This document shows, one piece after another, positions 43,623 through 54,303 of a stretch of 64,000 nucleotides of DNA; the stretch's first letter is position 1, and every line of letters starts with the position of its first letter. Location of the stretch: contig CM073198.1 in assembly GCA_037042915.1 (NCBI GenBank), positions 4,278,001-4,342,000 of the forward strand. The letters are read 5' to 3'. Source of the DNA: Auricularia sp. M13. Its lineage: Eukaryota; Basidiomycota; Agaricomycetes; Auriculariales; Auriculariaceae. The notes below the pieces were generated by a model. That model ran no database searches. It was not told where the DNA came from and was given only the letters and a program-made list of their open reading frames with translations. The position numbers and the translations under genes are program-made.

Positions 43623-44986
43623 GCAGCTGCGCCGCTTGAAGGACGCGTTGAACAACAGCATGGCGCACCCGTCCATGCAGCTCCCATCGCTTGCATGCAG
43701 CGTGCTGTTTGTCGATTTTGGCCAGGGAAAGACGAACCGGCACGTCTTAGCTGGCTGTACGAACGGCACTGTCGTCGCCGTCTCTGCCAATCATGCCGGG
43801 GTCCAATACTGAGCTGTTCGTGGTGGGGACAGCTTTTGTCAAGGACAGCGAGATGGAGCCCAGCCGTGGCCGTATTCTTGTCTTTGGATCGCTTGAGGAC
43901 GGCGGAACGGGTGGCTCGTGGCTTGTCGCGTTTTTACAAGTGCCGGGCGCAGTCTACTCACTGACGTCTGTGGGCGGCCTCATCGTGGCTGGGGTCAACA
44001 CTGCAGTGCGCATTGCTCGCTCTATCTTGTTCTCTTTTTCGAGACTGACAAATTCTACAGGTCATTCTCTATGACCTGCGGAGTAACACGCTCTCCGAAG
44101 CAGAACGCACGTCGCGTCTCACACTCAGGCAGAGGAAGGAATGGAATCACAACTACATTGTGACTTCTCTGGCCGCGCGGGGAGATACTATCTATGTCGG
44201 CGACAGCGTTGCATCCATAGCCGTCCTGCGCTGGCAGGATGGAAATCTGCAAACTGTCGCAAGACACTTTGGCCCTATCTTCCCCGTGGCGATACAGGTC
44301 ATGAGCGATGGCTCCGTTATCGCGGCCAACGTAAGGACCATTGCCAGTTGCCTTTCTCTCTTTCCGTTGACGCATGTCTCGCCTAGATGGATTATAACTT
44401 GCATACCTTCCACCAGGAGTCCCCGACTGACCGTAAGCTTGGGATCACTGGGAGCTGTCACTTGGGTGACCAAGTCAACAAGTTCATACCAGGTAATGGT
44501 CCTTCATATGCAGTTGTGTCCCAATTGCTCATACCAGCGCAGGCAGACTATCTGCACCGGCTGACGGTGCTGTGATCGTGCCAGAGCAGATTTTCGTGAC
44601 GTCCCTCGGCCGGATTGGCATCATCGCGGAAGCGGACAAGGACGCTTCGTGGACGCTTTCCGCGCTGGAGCGCAACATGCAACATCTGCTGGACCAGGGA
44701 GCTCCGAAGCATGAGTTGTGCGTGCCAACTTGGGCGGACATATCAATGCGCAATGTTCATCCTCACTTGCAGATGGCGCGCTCCGCACTCCGAGCACGGT
44801 GTCTCCGACGCGCAGCGCTCCGCCGCCAACTTCATCGACGGCGACATGCTCGAACGCATATACGACGTCGCGCCTGACTCGGAAGAGCGTGAGCGCATCT
44901 TGGAGGGCCGTAACGAGTTTGAGCGCGTTCCGGCCACCGAGAAAGAGTTAACTGCTCTCCTCGAGCAATTACAGGGTTTGCACTGA

Positions 44987-45249
44987 TCCCGCGTTCACGC
45001 TGCTAGCACATAGACCCACTGTACAATAAGCAAAGATCTATGCATCTGCGTCTTGCCACCATGATAGTCTTCCGAGCGAATAGAAGAGAGGCACCCCCAA
45101 TCATGTTGGATAGTACAAAATGCACAACGCGTCCAAGCTTACACCATTAGCAAGGCAGTCAGTGTGAGTGTAAAGTAAGAAGGATTAAGCAAGGCCATAT
45201 ACGCCACGTGTGCAGAATGCAACCAAGACGTTGCGTGTGGGCATCTTGG
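44987..45249. other. Convergent intergenic region between DDB1-like and NSE3
   Basis: The two genes face each other tail to tail across about 260 bp. A near-duplicate GCCACCATGATAGTCTTCC occurs here (about 45056) and at the 3' end of NSE3 (about 45259), suggesting a small local duplication of the NSE3 terminus. Confidence 0.6.
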
Positions 45250-46795
45250 CTACTCCTTGCCACCATGATAGTCTTCCAGGCCGCCTGCGGCACGGCGGAT
45301 ATCCTTGAGCATAATCTCCTTCGCTTTGCGCTTCTTCTCGCGCTCCTTCTCGCGTTCCTGCTCGCGCTCTCTGCGCTGGCGCGCGGGGAGCTCCTCGTCT
45401 TCATCCTCGTCCTCCGGCTCAGCGTCCGCCTCAAGCATGAAGTCGACGATCCACTCCGCGACCGCCTTCTCGGATATTTCAGCGTGCGCGCGCTCTCCCC
45501 AGCGAAGCTCGACGACATCGTTGTTGTCCTCATCGGCGTTCATGCGCGCGCGTACGCGGCGCTTGCCTGCAACGGCGGTGAGCATCCTACATGGATGGCA
45601 TTTGCGAGCAGTCGGAGCCGGAAGCACACATACCTTGTGTTGCGCCTGTCCCGCCCACAGGGATGACTGAGCGTTCAAGATACCCTTGGCGAATCATTGT
45701 GGTGAACCAGTTCTCCAATGTCATGCTGGGGGCTGTGGCCGTGATGGGCAGCTGGACCTGGAAGTTGGGTCCTACACGCATTTTCTTGAGCATGTTCCGT
45801 AATTGGACTGGCAGGGGTATAAGCTTGACTGCGCTGCGTCCGAGCGAGGAAGGAGAGAGTTTACGCACACTCATTTATTGTGCGGCCGGACACGACAATG
45901 AGCGCCAGCACGACGTGCAGAAGGCCGAGCGACTGCGGGCCCATGGCGTCGTAGTCCAGCTGAGCGAGGATGCTGCCTTCCGGCACCGGGTCCGTTTCAT
46001 CGCGCGCGAGACCGAGTTGCTCGTCCTCTGCGCGTTCGGCCGCCTCGAGCGCCGCGAGCTCACGGTCGATCAGGGACGCCGCAGCGATGAGCTCGGGATC
46101 GAGCGTGCTTCTGAGCACGTATTGCTTGGTCGCGGCGGGCTGAGCGGCCTTCTTCTTGCCGTCCTGCGTTGCTGGATCTGGGGCCTCTTTGCCGTGCAGA
46201 ATGCGGTCGCGTTCTTGCCGCGAGACGAGCTCGACGAGTTCAAAGCCGAATGTCTTGCGCAGCGTGCTCTGTGCGCGGTCGAAAGCATCTTTGAAGGCGC
46301 GCGAATCGCCCTTCAGAGCTGTATGATGTGCGATTAGAGAATGCGGCGACCATCTAACGGGCTGTGGAACCACCTTTCTTATTGATGTCGTCGCGCTTAA
46401 GAGAAGTTCGTTTGTACTCTTGGGCAAGCGCCAGGCGGACGATGGCATGCACTTGCGCATCCAATTTCTAAGCCGCATGAGTCGGACGGAACAGCGAAGT
46501 GTACGCTCAATGGACGCACATTGCCGACGTCGCCATCTTCGCCACTGCCCTCGTTGTCGTCGTCATCTGGCGTTTCCTGGCGCCGTCGCTGGCTCTGGCT
46601 CTGCCGCTGGCTTTGCGTCGCCTGGGACGCCTTGGCGCCGCGGCGCGGGCGCTCCTCTTCGTCGCTGTCGTCTTCGTCGTTGTGCCCGTTTTGCTGCTCG
46701 TGCTCCGACTCGGACTCCTGGGCGGCGCGCCCGCGCCGTCCGTACGACTTCTGAGTGGCCTGGCTTTGCGATGCTCGGGTTCCTGCGCGAGGCAT
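45250..46795 (-). CDS. NSE3: NSE3 (MAGE-domain subunit of the SMC5/6 complex)
   Basis: Nse3 pairs with Nse1 and Nse4 to form the kleisin-side module of SMC5/6, which acts in DNA repair and replication in the nucleus. Five exons read through without error: 46795-46520, 46467-46374, 46318-45869, 45807-45634 and 45566-45250, giving 436 residues. All introns are 50-67 bp GT-AG; the 3' splice of the last is placed at the second AG (45567) because only that keeps frame. Residues 1-92 are Gln/Ser/acidic and disordered. The MAGE domain starts at about residue 93 (KLDAQVHAIVRLALAQEYKR, RAFKDAFDRAQSTLRKTFGF, ELVEL) and continues through LLHVVLALIVVSGRTINEFQ, LRNMLKKMRV, IRQGYLERS and ELRWGERAHAEISEKAVAEW. 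The tail is a charged Glu/Arg helix. Apparently intact. Confidence 0.92.
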
Positions 46796-47700
46796 GGCGT
46801 GGTGGCGCGTCGCGCGGTGATAATGATACACCGCGTTTAGGCGGAGCTGGAACCGTGAACCTTTCCTCGGACTTCCGCTCACCAATTCACCAAGATACCA
46901 GCCTTCCGCAGAGGTGGACTGTCGACTCGATTTAGATGCTCTGGTGTTACATATGGGCTCCCTCAAAGTCGGAGGCTCTCCAATGTCAGTGAAGCTACGG
47001 ACTGCTGGTGCAGCTCTTTGCTCCGTGGCTGTTATCACCACCGCTCGCACTGCCTCCCTCAACGCCCTGGTTTATGAAGAGTTTCATCCCGTGACATATA
47101 ATTATCGATTGGCTCGCCCTCGCTTCCGAAGCCTACACCCGCGCGCCGCGACAGCGTCCCGTCGACGTCCGCTTCGTCCAGCACGGGCCCGGCGCCGTCC
47201 GAGTTCGCGCCGCTGTCCGTGCTGCACCTCTGCCAGCTATTCGATGAGGCTAGCTTCCGTCCGCAGTTTCTCGCCCGGACTGGTTCACATCTTGCCGTCA
47301 GTCTGATCTAGTAACTTCCGGCCTGGGTAATTTGGTCTTTTCCTGTTTGCAACATTACAATGACTAACATTCACACAGTAAATGGACTTTTATGAGCTCA
47401 GAGACTTGATATCTTGCTCTCCATCGAGAGGTCCGAAATTTGCCTGTGGTACGTTTCTGTTAAGGCCATGGCGCGTATTATTTCATCATGTCAAGCCCTG
47501 AAAGGAGCGAATATTCCAAGACACATTCAATACCATGCATTCCCGTTTAAAGATGTCCACAGCATGCAGATGTAGCAATGCACCGAATTTTGCAACCTAC
47601 AAGTTACATTGATTTCCAGTTGAGGTAAGATGCTGAGATGTACTGTCTGGAAATTTCAATATGATACGTCGCACACAGTAGGTTACATATTCCACTTTAT
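46796..47700 (+). other. No confident gene; possible exon at 47070-47300
   Basis: A frame near 47185-47290 reads FAPLSVLHLCQLFDEASFRP with coding-like composition but no family and no clear splice context. 47300-47700 is AT-rich and looks non-coding. Confidence 0.3.
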
Positions 47701-48030
47701 GTTATATTGATTTTTGCGTGGCACTGATATGTGAGAATGGTACTATCACGGCAATATGGCGAATTGTGCTACCGCTGAGATCGACCAACTTTTGCGGCTT
47801 GCAAATGCTCAGATATGACGTCTGCTGCAAGACACTGTCTTTTACCACGAGGAATTTTTCAAGATGTCGTGCGTCTGTAAATGTTGAGGTTTCTCAACAT
47901 GCAAAAGGACAAATTTTTCTCTCGCGGGAGGGTTTCGCATCCTCCCGACAGCGCAAAATACCGAGACAGAATCTTACCACATCGGCAAAGTTGGTCGCTT
48001 TGCAAGGCTTCGGAAATTTCATAATTCCTA
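47700..48030. repeat. Diverged single arm related to the DDB1 palindrome
   Basis: The end of this stretch (AAAGTTGGTCGCTTTGCAAG then GCTTCGGAAATTTC, about 47984-48019) matches the terminal part of the DDB1 insertion's right arm (AAGTTTGGTCAGACTGCAAA then GCTTCGGAAAATTCC, 43571-43603). Minus-strand translations of the two run parallel over about 50 codons. A matching opposite arm was not found nearby, so this may be a solo, degraded relative of the same element family. Confidence 0.55.
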
Positions 48031-49200
48031 GGGGTGTATGGGCCTGCGCGCACTCTGCCCGTTGCCCCAGCTGCGCCTCTCGCTGCCCGCCCTCGCCATT
48101 GCCCGCTATCCCCCGCGCCACAGTGTCCCCTCGCCGCTGCCCCCTCACCGCTTGCCCTCACCGCTGCACGCCTTCACCATTCCCCACTCCCATTACGCCT
48201 GCTGCGCTGAGCGCGCCCAACTTGCAGCATTTTCCCCCGGCGTGCACACCTCTCCCTGCCACGTTGCTCGGAATCTAGAGCCTGCCACAGCGCCGCTCAC
48301 TTCAATTCCGCGTGACGCAGCCCTTGGCGCAAAGAGTGGGAAATGGACTACTGCAATACGGGGCTCAGCAGCCCGTGCCTGCCGTACGCGTTGGCAGTCT
48401 GCGTGTCTCCAGTCAGAGCCCGCCCTCCACGCTGACATTCCCGCATAGCTGCTCGCATTCGTCGCCAGACGCAGCACGGCCAAGCTCGTACGTATCGGCC
48501 GTGTACATCGTCAGCGCGCTGACGCACGCACTGATCGGCGATGCGTGTTGTGCGGCGAGGCAGAGGACGCTGACGAGGTTTCCGACGATGCGGGTCGAGC
48601 GTGCGCGTCCGCCTCGACGAGGTCGTGCAGCCACGGCGAGTGCGCCGCCTGCCGCAACGAGGCACTTGCTGTGTGCCGCACCGTCCGTACACGCAAAGAC
48701 TGGTGCAGCTGAATCGTCGCAACATGGACAAGCATGTGGACGCCAGCTCGTGGTCCTCACGCGCCCGTGCCCAGCCGCCGGCGCCCCTGCACGCCACGCC
48801 CGTGCGTTCTCGACGCCGGCTATGCTGCGCCGTCGTCGCCAACCACGGTGTGCCGCAGCTCGATTTCGCCCTGCAGCGCGTCGGCGCCGCACCAGATGAC
48901 ACGGTGAGGCACCTCCATGGCAATGTCGACGGTTGCACCGGTCGCGTAGTAGAGGCCGACGATGCGCAGGACGGTGTCGCCCGGCAACTGGGACAGGAAG
49001 CACGAGGACACGTAGAGGTCTATCTCGGCGTTGAAGCCGCACATTGCGAGTGTCCGCCACTGTCCGCTCAAACTGTTTATGTACCACCTACTCCAGATGC
49101 ATTGCAATCTAACCCGCGACCCTGACAACTGATTGTGCAGTTGTCTGTTCGTAGTCACGGCCGTCATCTACATTGAAGGGAAGACTCGACATCTTGGTTT
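48031..49200 (-). other. Possible minus-strand gene of unknown family
   Basis: The minus frame 49167-48820 (116 codons) includes FNAEIDLYVSSCFLSQLPGD and YYATGATVDIAMEVPHRVIW, which look like folded-protein sequence. Neighbouring frames down to about 48350 are Arg/Cys-rich and less convincing. No family recognised; frames break about every 100 codons. Confidence 0.35.
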
Positions 49201-50250
49201 GTGAGGTGAGACTCACAACTTGCGGGCTATCACTACATAGTCTCCTTTGCAGACTTTAATGGAAGACAGTCGTTCCATTTTAAGGCTATCAGTATCATCG
49301 CTCACAATATCTGTCCCGCAGCTCAACCATGCCTCTCTCCAACAGGCAATCACATTCGACTCCCCTCCAACCTCGGGACGTTCATTGCTCGCACTCGTGC
49401 GACAAAACTCAAGATGCCCACGCCGACTGTGTGTTGGCGACGTGGACGTTTACCCCGCAAGGACTGCGTTCTGCTACGTCATGGAAACAGGCATATTGAC
49501 GCGCTGAGAGTTGTGTGAGATGTCCGCTAAGTCACGAAGTAGTCTGCCCGTGTCGCTACACATGTACATAGTCACGTCGATTTTTGCTTCAACCGCGAAT
49601 CTGCAATCTGCCACACAACAGCGCCATTGAGATCTCATTGCCGCGCTGTCTCATGTGCTGCGCTGCGCATATCCCGTTATTCTCTGGCGGCGCTAACGGG
49701 CGGCGCTAACGTTCGCGCAGAAGCATCTCACGCAGCAGACGCATACTGACACATGGGAATAGGTCAACGAGGCGCGGTGTACCCTCACTACATTCATGCC
49801 CGGCGCTTGGTGAGTCTCACAGCTGCTTTGTTGTCAGCGCTAACCAATTCGGCTGCGTGCTGCAGGCCTCGACATCTCCTCTGGTTCTACCCCGGCGCTA
49901 TGTGCGGAATCCTGAGTCCAGGGCCTCTGACATGTGCAACAGTACGTTCCTCGTCGCTACGCGCGGCGATGCTGAGATTTTCCGATCATTGAGCGTAGAT
50001 TCCGTTGCCATTGCGCGCCCGCCGAGTTCACCATCACGCTCAGCGTTGTCAGCGCCGCGCATCTGCAAAGGGGCTAGTGCCATTTTAAAGTCGTCGCTTG
50101 CTCTGCGCGGCTGGCGGTCACGACGAGCGCGCGAGATCTGCGTGGCGATCTGACGTTATTGACAAACGGTCACAACACCCACTGGCGCCAAAGCACAGGC
50201 CTCGTCGTCGCGAATTCGACCTCAGCACCGCCGCCGCCCGAACACACCCT
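49201..50250. other. No gene recognised
   Basis: Short plus frames at 49247-49507 and 49753-50153 without family resemblance. A CGGCGCTAACG direct repeat sits near 49687-49712. Confidence 0.35.
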
Positions 50251-50259
50251 GCGCCGCGC

Positions 50260-50435
50260 CAACGGCCAGGTCAAATTGACTGACTTTGGTTTCTCCAAAC
50301 TCATGCTCGCTATCACCGGCGCGCTCCGTCATACGCCCAACTACCTCGCGAGATTATTTTGCGCAAGTTCTACAACGACTCCTTGGGCACTGGAAGCTAC
50401 ATTGACGTCGTTGTCTGCGGTCCTTAGCCGCCGGC
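50260..50435 (+). pseudogene. Protein kinase fragment (DFG region)
   Basis: ANGQVKLTDFGFSKLM at about 50260-50305 contains the DFG magnesium-binding motif, and HTPNYLA (about 50330) corresponds to the activation-segment TPxYxAPE motif. The following REIILRKFYNDSLGTGSYID is in another frame. This pattern resembles Rad53/Cds1-like or CAMK-group kinases. The catalytic loop HRD and the rest of the lobes are not visible, so only a decayed fragment remains. Confidence 0.55.
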
Positions 50436-52115
50436 TCGCGCTTGTACTTGTACTTAAGCCTTCTTGCATTTGCACTGCCGATTATACACGACACCGGCAT
50501 GCCGCACCTCTCCAGCATGCCGCATCCACCTGCCGGCATGCCGCACTGATGATCGCGCATCATAGCACTCCCACCGACTCAACCTCAAAGCCGCCTGCTC
50601 GCTCATAGTACCTCTCACAGGCTGGGGCCCCCAAGAATGAGGGTACCCTAAGTGTGGGGGGTTTGCCCCGGAAAACCCATCCTTAGGATATCCGGCGACC
50701 GGCGGCGCGCCGGAGCTGCGAGCCATGAGAAAGCTGTCGTGTTCCTCTTCGATTTCCTCTAAGGCGCGTAAAATAGTTCCCGTGTCTTTGACCATGCGAG
50801 GAATGGATGCGCTCTTGTAGTTCATTTCTTTAAACATCCCTGCATGCTCCGTGTCAACCGAAATCTTCCCGAAATCCTTCAACTACCCCGGCAAACGCTC
50901 AGCATATGAAAGATAGACATGTACAGTATGTGTAAGACCAACCTTCCCGTGTAACCCGGCCTGTAGTTCACGTTCGACATTTTGCATGTGCAAGAGCAAT
51001 TGTGCTATATACGCGACGACGAAGGCGAATGGGTCTTCGCTTCCGATCGCACTGACAGTGTTCGGAGAAGCGCAGGACTGTCGCAAGCAATGAAAGGCCG
51101 ATGAATTGCCCGCAGTAATCATGGTGCATTCTCGGGTATGATAATCGTAGCGCAGGTAGATGAACGTGTCGGTACGTAGGAATTGCTTGCCCTTCCCGCG
51201 AGCTGCGCGTCCGGCGGACAAATACTCCGAGTGTGACTTGAAGTCCGTGGCAAGCATGTCGCTAGTGAGCTGAACCAATAGATCTGCACATCGGACAGGC
51301 GATGAATACCAAGAACACGTAGCGAACGCATTGGAGAGTAAAGATTGCAACTCACGAAGCATCTTTCTTTGAGCCGTGCTGCCAGAACTTGCAGCGCTGG
51401 GCCCAGCTTGATTGTCCATGGGATATTTTTCAGCATCGGGAATTTTGGTTCGCGGTTCATTTGCAATCTGGACTGTGGGTACGATCTCATTCAGTCGTTT
51501 TCTCAGGATGAAACACGACGGTGTTTGCAGATAGGCCAAGACGCGCTGCATGTAACCACTCAAGGATAATTCTGAAGCGTCATCATCGCACAAGAAGCTA
51601 TGATGTTTGCATGAGCATGGATCTAACCGAATTGAAGCGATGCTTACAACAGACGCAATGAATGATGCTGCGTAGTCTCGCGGCATCGGCCCTCGCGCTG
51701 AACTTGATCCCATTTTTCGAGCAGGTCGGGAAGTTGCAACGTAGTAATCTTCTCGTCCATGATCTCTATTCGGAGCAGTCAGGATCATCAATAATGCGTC
51801 AACGATGATGAAACCCACCGCGTCCGCTGGCTGTATATTCGGAAACGTGGAAGACCTGTCGTTGTCGTGTGAGTAAGGTCTTCATGGAACAGTCAAGGAT
51901 TGTGCATTACGTACTTGGCGCGTTTGATTGCAGCGTCGACACTTAGGGAGTCTACAATGGCAGAACATCGTTGAACGAGCAGCGTCAAAGAGCGGGATGT
52001 ACGAGGGGTGATCTTGAGGCCAGTTGTTCCAGTCGTCCAATGCAAACAAGCTGGGTGTTTCCGCAACTCGTGTATCCTCGTCGCCAGCATGCCTAGACGG
52101 AGGCGCGGGATCCAT
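50436..52115 (-). CDS. Uncharacterised protein, lineage-specific
   Basis: A long minus frame, 51818-50883 (311 codons; PSCFILRKRLNEIVPTVQIA, SNAFATCSWYSSPVRCADLL, RTDTFIYLRYDYHTRECTMI), is followed in the same frame, after one TAG at about 50885, by a further 140 codons (KTGTILRALEEIEEEHDSFL region). An upstream exon probably starts at 52115 (MDPAPPSRHAGDEDTRVAET, FALDDWNNWPQDHPSYIPLF) and ends at a GTACGT donor near 51912. Read together these give a protein of about 500 residues with no domain I recognise. The TAG could be a real stop, an intron border or an error. A short repeated word CGGCATGCCGCA occurs near 50495-50545. Confidence 0.45.
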
Positions 52116-52988
52116 ACTGTCGAATGCAACGAACGCACCAGCACGTCGCCGTCTATATACGGCCAGCACACGCATCTCACGGCATCCACTACAGCGAGGA
52201 ATCCCGACGCCGAGGGGCCTCATTCAGCAATAGATTCTTCCCAGCAGGCCCGACACGCAATTCTGGGGCTGAGACCTATGCCGCCATTGACCCTGCGGAC
52301 AGTTGGCAGCGGTGGGCAGTCTACTGAGCCACTGGCTCTCGTTGGCTGAACACGAGGCAGCGGGCAGTTGGTGAAGGGATTGTAAAACCGGAGAAGCAAT
52401 CGGAAGGGGAAAACACGCGCTGGTGGCGGAGACGCAAGGCTCAGCAGTGCTGTGAGTAAGCGTGGTCAGAGGAGTCCACGCAGCGGAGGGGAGCGCACGG
52501 CGAGAAGGTGTCTTTGAAAACGGAGGTCAACTTCGAGTAGATTAAGCCGGAATATGACTGCAGTAGAAGTGGCAGTAGGAATGCAGACACGCAATGCCGG
52601 TGTAGATTGGACAGGAGACGGCAGGGGCTGAGTGGTAACTTTTTGCGGATTCGATGCATTGCCCAGACATCCGCGGACCTGTAACACCATCAACAGGCTT
52701 GAAACCATTTATCAGGAGACACTGGTTGTACTGACCACTTTGTGTCTCCATATGTCGTCCTGTAGAAGCAAGTTGGTCCTGAGGACTGAGGAGCGCATCA
52801 CCAAGGCCCCGAGCACCTAGGACCGATGAATTTTGCCATTCTGTCTTTTTGATAGAGAAGGACAGAGGGTATATTGGCCAGGCAATGTGAGCTGCTCTCG
52901 CACGGACTTTTCTCTTGAGTGAACGTTCGTTCCAGAGCTGCCAGCGCGGAGAACGAACTGGAACCCGGCTTGGCCGCTGACTGCCACC
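52116..52988. other. Shared 5' region of the uncharacterised gene and NOSIP
   Basis: Head-to-head arrangement. No further gene recognised; the minus frame 52542-53099 is a shadow of NOSIP's first exons. Confidence 0.45.
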
Positions 52989-54303
52989 ATGACGAAGCAT
53001 AGCAAGAACAACACAGCGTCCAGCGTTTTCTCCTACAGCGAATACAAGCGCCTGGACTATGGCACTAAGCGCGCAAGTGCCTCCTAGTCTTCTCCTCATA
53101 TAATAAGCTCATTCGTCTTGCCGCTGCAGCAACGCTTGGGTAACGAATCAATGCGTCGCTTCGATGCCTGGTAATAATCCTAGTTAATTGGCGACGCTTG
53201 AAATCTGAGCTTTCTTTCTCAGTTCATTATGTCTGCAACGCGCGTGAGCCTGTAGCGTGTCCAACCGGCCACCTGTTCTGCAAGGAATGCATCTACTCCG
53301 ACCTCTGTACGTCCCCGCACACTCTATATAGGCCTCCTCTCGTCTCACTTGAACTCAGTGCAGCAGCGAAATGAGATCAAACGCGGCAAGGAGACTCTGA
53401 GCGCGTTGCGCAAGCAGGAGGAAGAGGAGCGCGAGGCAGCGCGTGCGGCCGCAAGGGAACGCGTGCTGCGCGACTTTGAGCGTGGCCAGCTCAGCGTGGG
53501 CGCATCCCTCAAGGACAAGGCCGAGAAGGCTGCTCAGGACAAGGGCAAGGACAAGGACAAGGATTTAACGCCGGCTGGTACGTTCGTGATCAATTACTCG
53601 GTATTCACATATTCGCAGTTTCTGACCTGTGTTCGTGTTACGCAGACGGACCCCGCGGCACCAAGCGCAAGTTTGAGTTTGATACCTCAGCTGTCGACGA
53701 GCAGCTCCGCATTGCAGAGGAGGCCGCGCTCCGGACGATTGAGCGCGAGCACGCGGAGGCGCGCAAGGCGAAGCTGCCCGACTTCTGGCTGCCCTCGCTC
53801 ACGCCTGACGCCGGGCCTGAAAAGGCGGGTGCGAAGGAGAAGGACGTCAAGATGCAGACGCTGTGTCGCGCGGGCGAGCCGGCGCATGCGCTCGCACTTA
53901 AGCATCTCGTGCCTGTGGCATTCACGCCGGATTCGTCGAACCCGACCGAGGGCTCGATGTGTCCCAGCTGCAAGAAGTCGCTCAGCAATAATGGGTTGAT
54001 GTTCTGTGCGTGGGTTATGAGACTGTGGTGATGATGCTTACCGACCGGGATAGTGATGAAGTCCTGCGCGCACGTCGTCTGTAAGACCTGCACCGAGTCG
54101 CTCGTCCGGCCCGCCATGCAGTGTATCCAGTGCGACAAGCCGCTTACTGCGCCCAAGGATATCATCGAGCTGAAGCGCGAGGGTGCGCTCCCCATCGTCA
54201 GGAGCCTTTCGTCTTCTAATACTTCTTACTTGATACAGGGACCGGCTTTGCGGGCGGCGGCATTGCCGAGGCGCGCAAGAAGGGCATTGCCTTCCAAGGA
54301 TGA
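52989..54303 (+). CDS. NOSIP-type RING/U-box ubiquitin ligase
   Basis: NOSIP family proteins are nuclear RING/U-box E3 ligases linked to spliceosome function. Seven exons: 52989-53072, 53130-53170, 53223-53306, 53359-53577, 53646-54005, 54054-54182, 54239-54303. Exon 1 reads MTKHSKNNTASSVFSYSEYK and ends GTKR; exon 2 gives QRLGNESMRRFDAC only if intron 1 is a GC-AG intron (GCAAGT at 53073). Exon 3 has the first zinc cluster, with CSLCLQRA, then after a 2 bp loss in a CG run near 53240, REPVACPTGHLFCKECIYSDL. Exons 4-5 hold an Arg/Glu helix and KLPDFWLPSLTP. Exons 5-6 hold the second half CPSCKKSLSNN, MKSCAHVVCKTCTESLVRP, CIQCDKPL, IIELKREG, and exon 7 ends GGGIAEARKKGIAFQG. Apart from the 2 bp loss the gene is complete. 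Confidence 0.9.

Larger units (their letters stand above)
40655..44986 (+). pseudogene. DDB1: DDB1-like (MMS1_N/CPSF_A propeller) gene, interrupted
   Basis: DDB1 is the adaptor of CUL4 ubiquitin ligases and a UV-damage-recognition subunit. The N-terminal propeller starts at 40655 (STVHPASSVVRSIKLELEDG) and continues AVLELRWRPLVLVHNADLK, PIRKFGCLLTVGGTSLRLYQ, WTCLDDERVLIGDAYGRLVL, LTYLDNGIVYVGSHFGDSQL and ALIYFCLENDHL. The C-terminal CPSF_A part has ELFVVGTAFVKDSEMEPSRG RILVFGS, VPGAVYSLTSVGGLIVAGVN, DTIYVGDSVASIAVLRWQDG, FGPIFPVAIQVMSDGSVIAA, NFIDGDMLERIYDV and ends ELTALLEQLQGLH at 44986. Introns 42040-42091 and 42287-42343 are intact. Damage: frameshifts near 40900, 41045 and 41255, a hAT MITE (41385-41790), a palindromic insertion (42942-43619), and an internal gap at about 43795 where a large middle part (perhaps 200 residues) is absent. 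As written it cannot make a full protein. Confidence 0.9.

Noticed and set aside
45305-45670. Plus-strand Ser-rich and Leu-rich frames opposite NSE3
   Set aside because: Shadows of the charged C-terminal tail of NSE3 on the minus strand.
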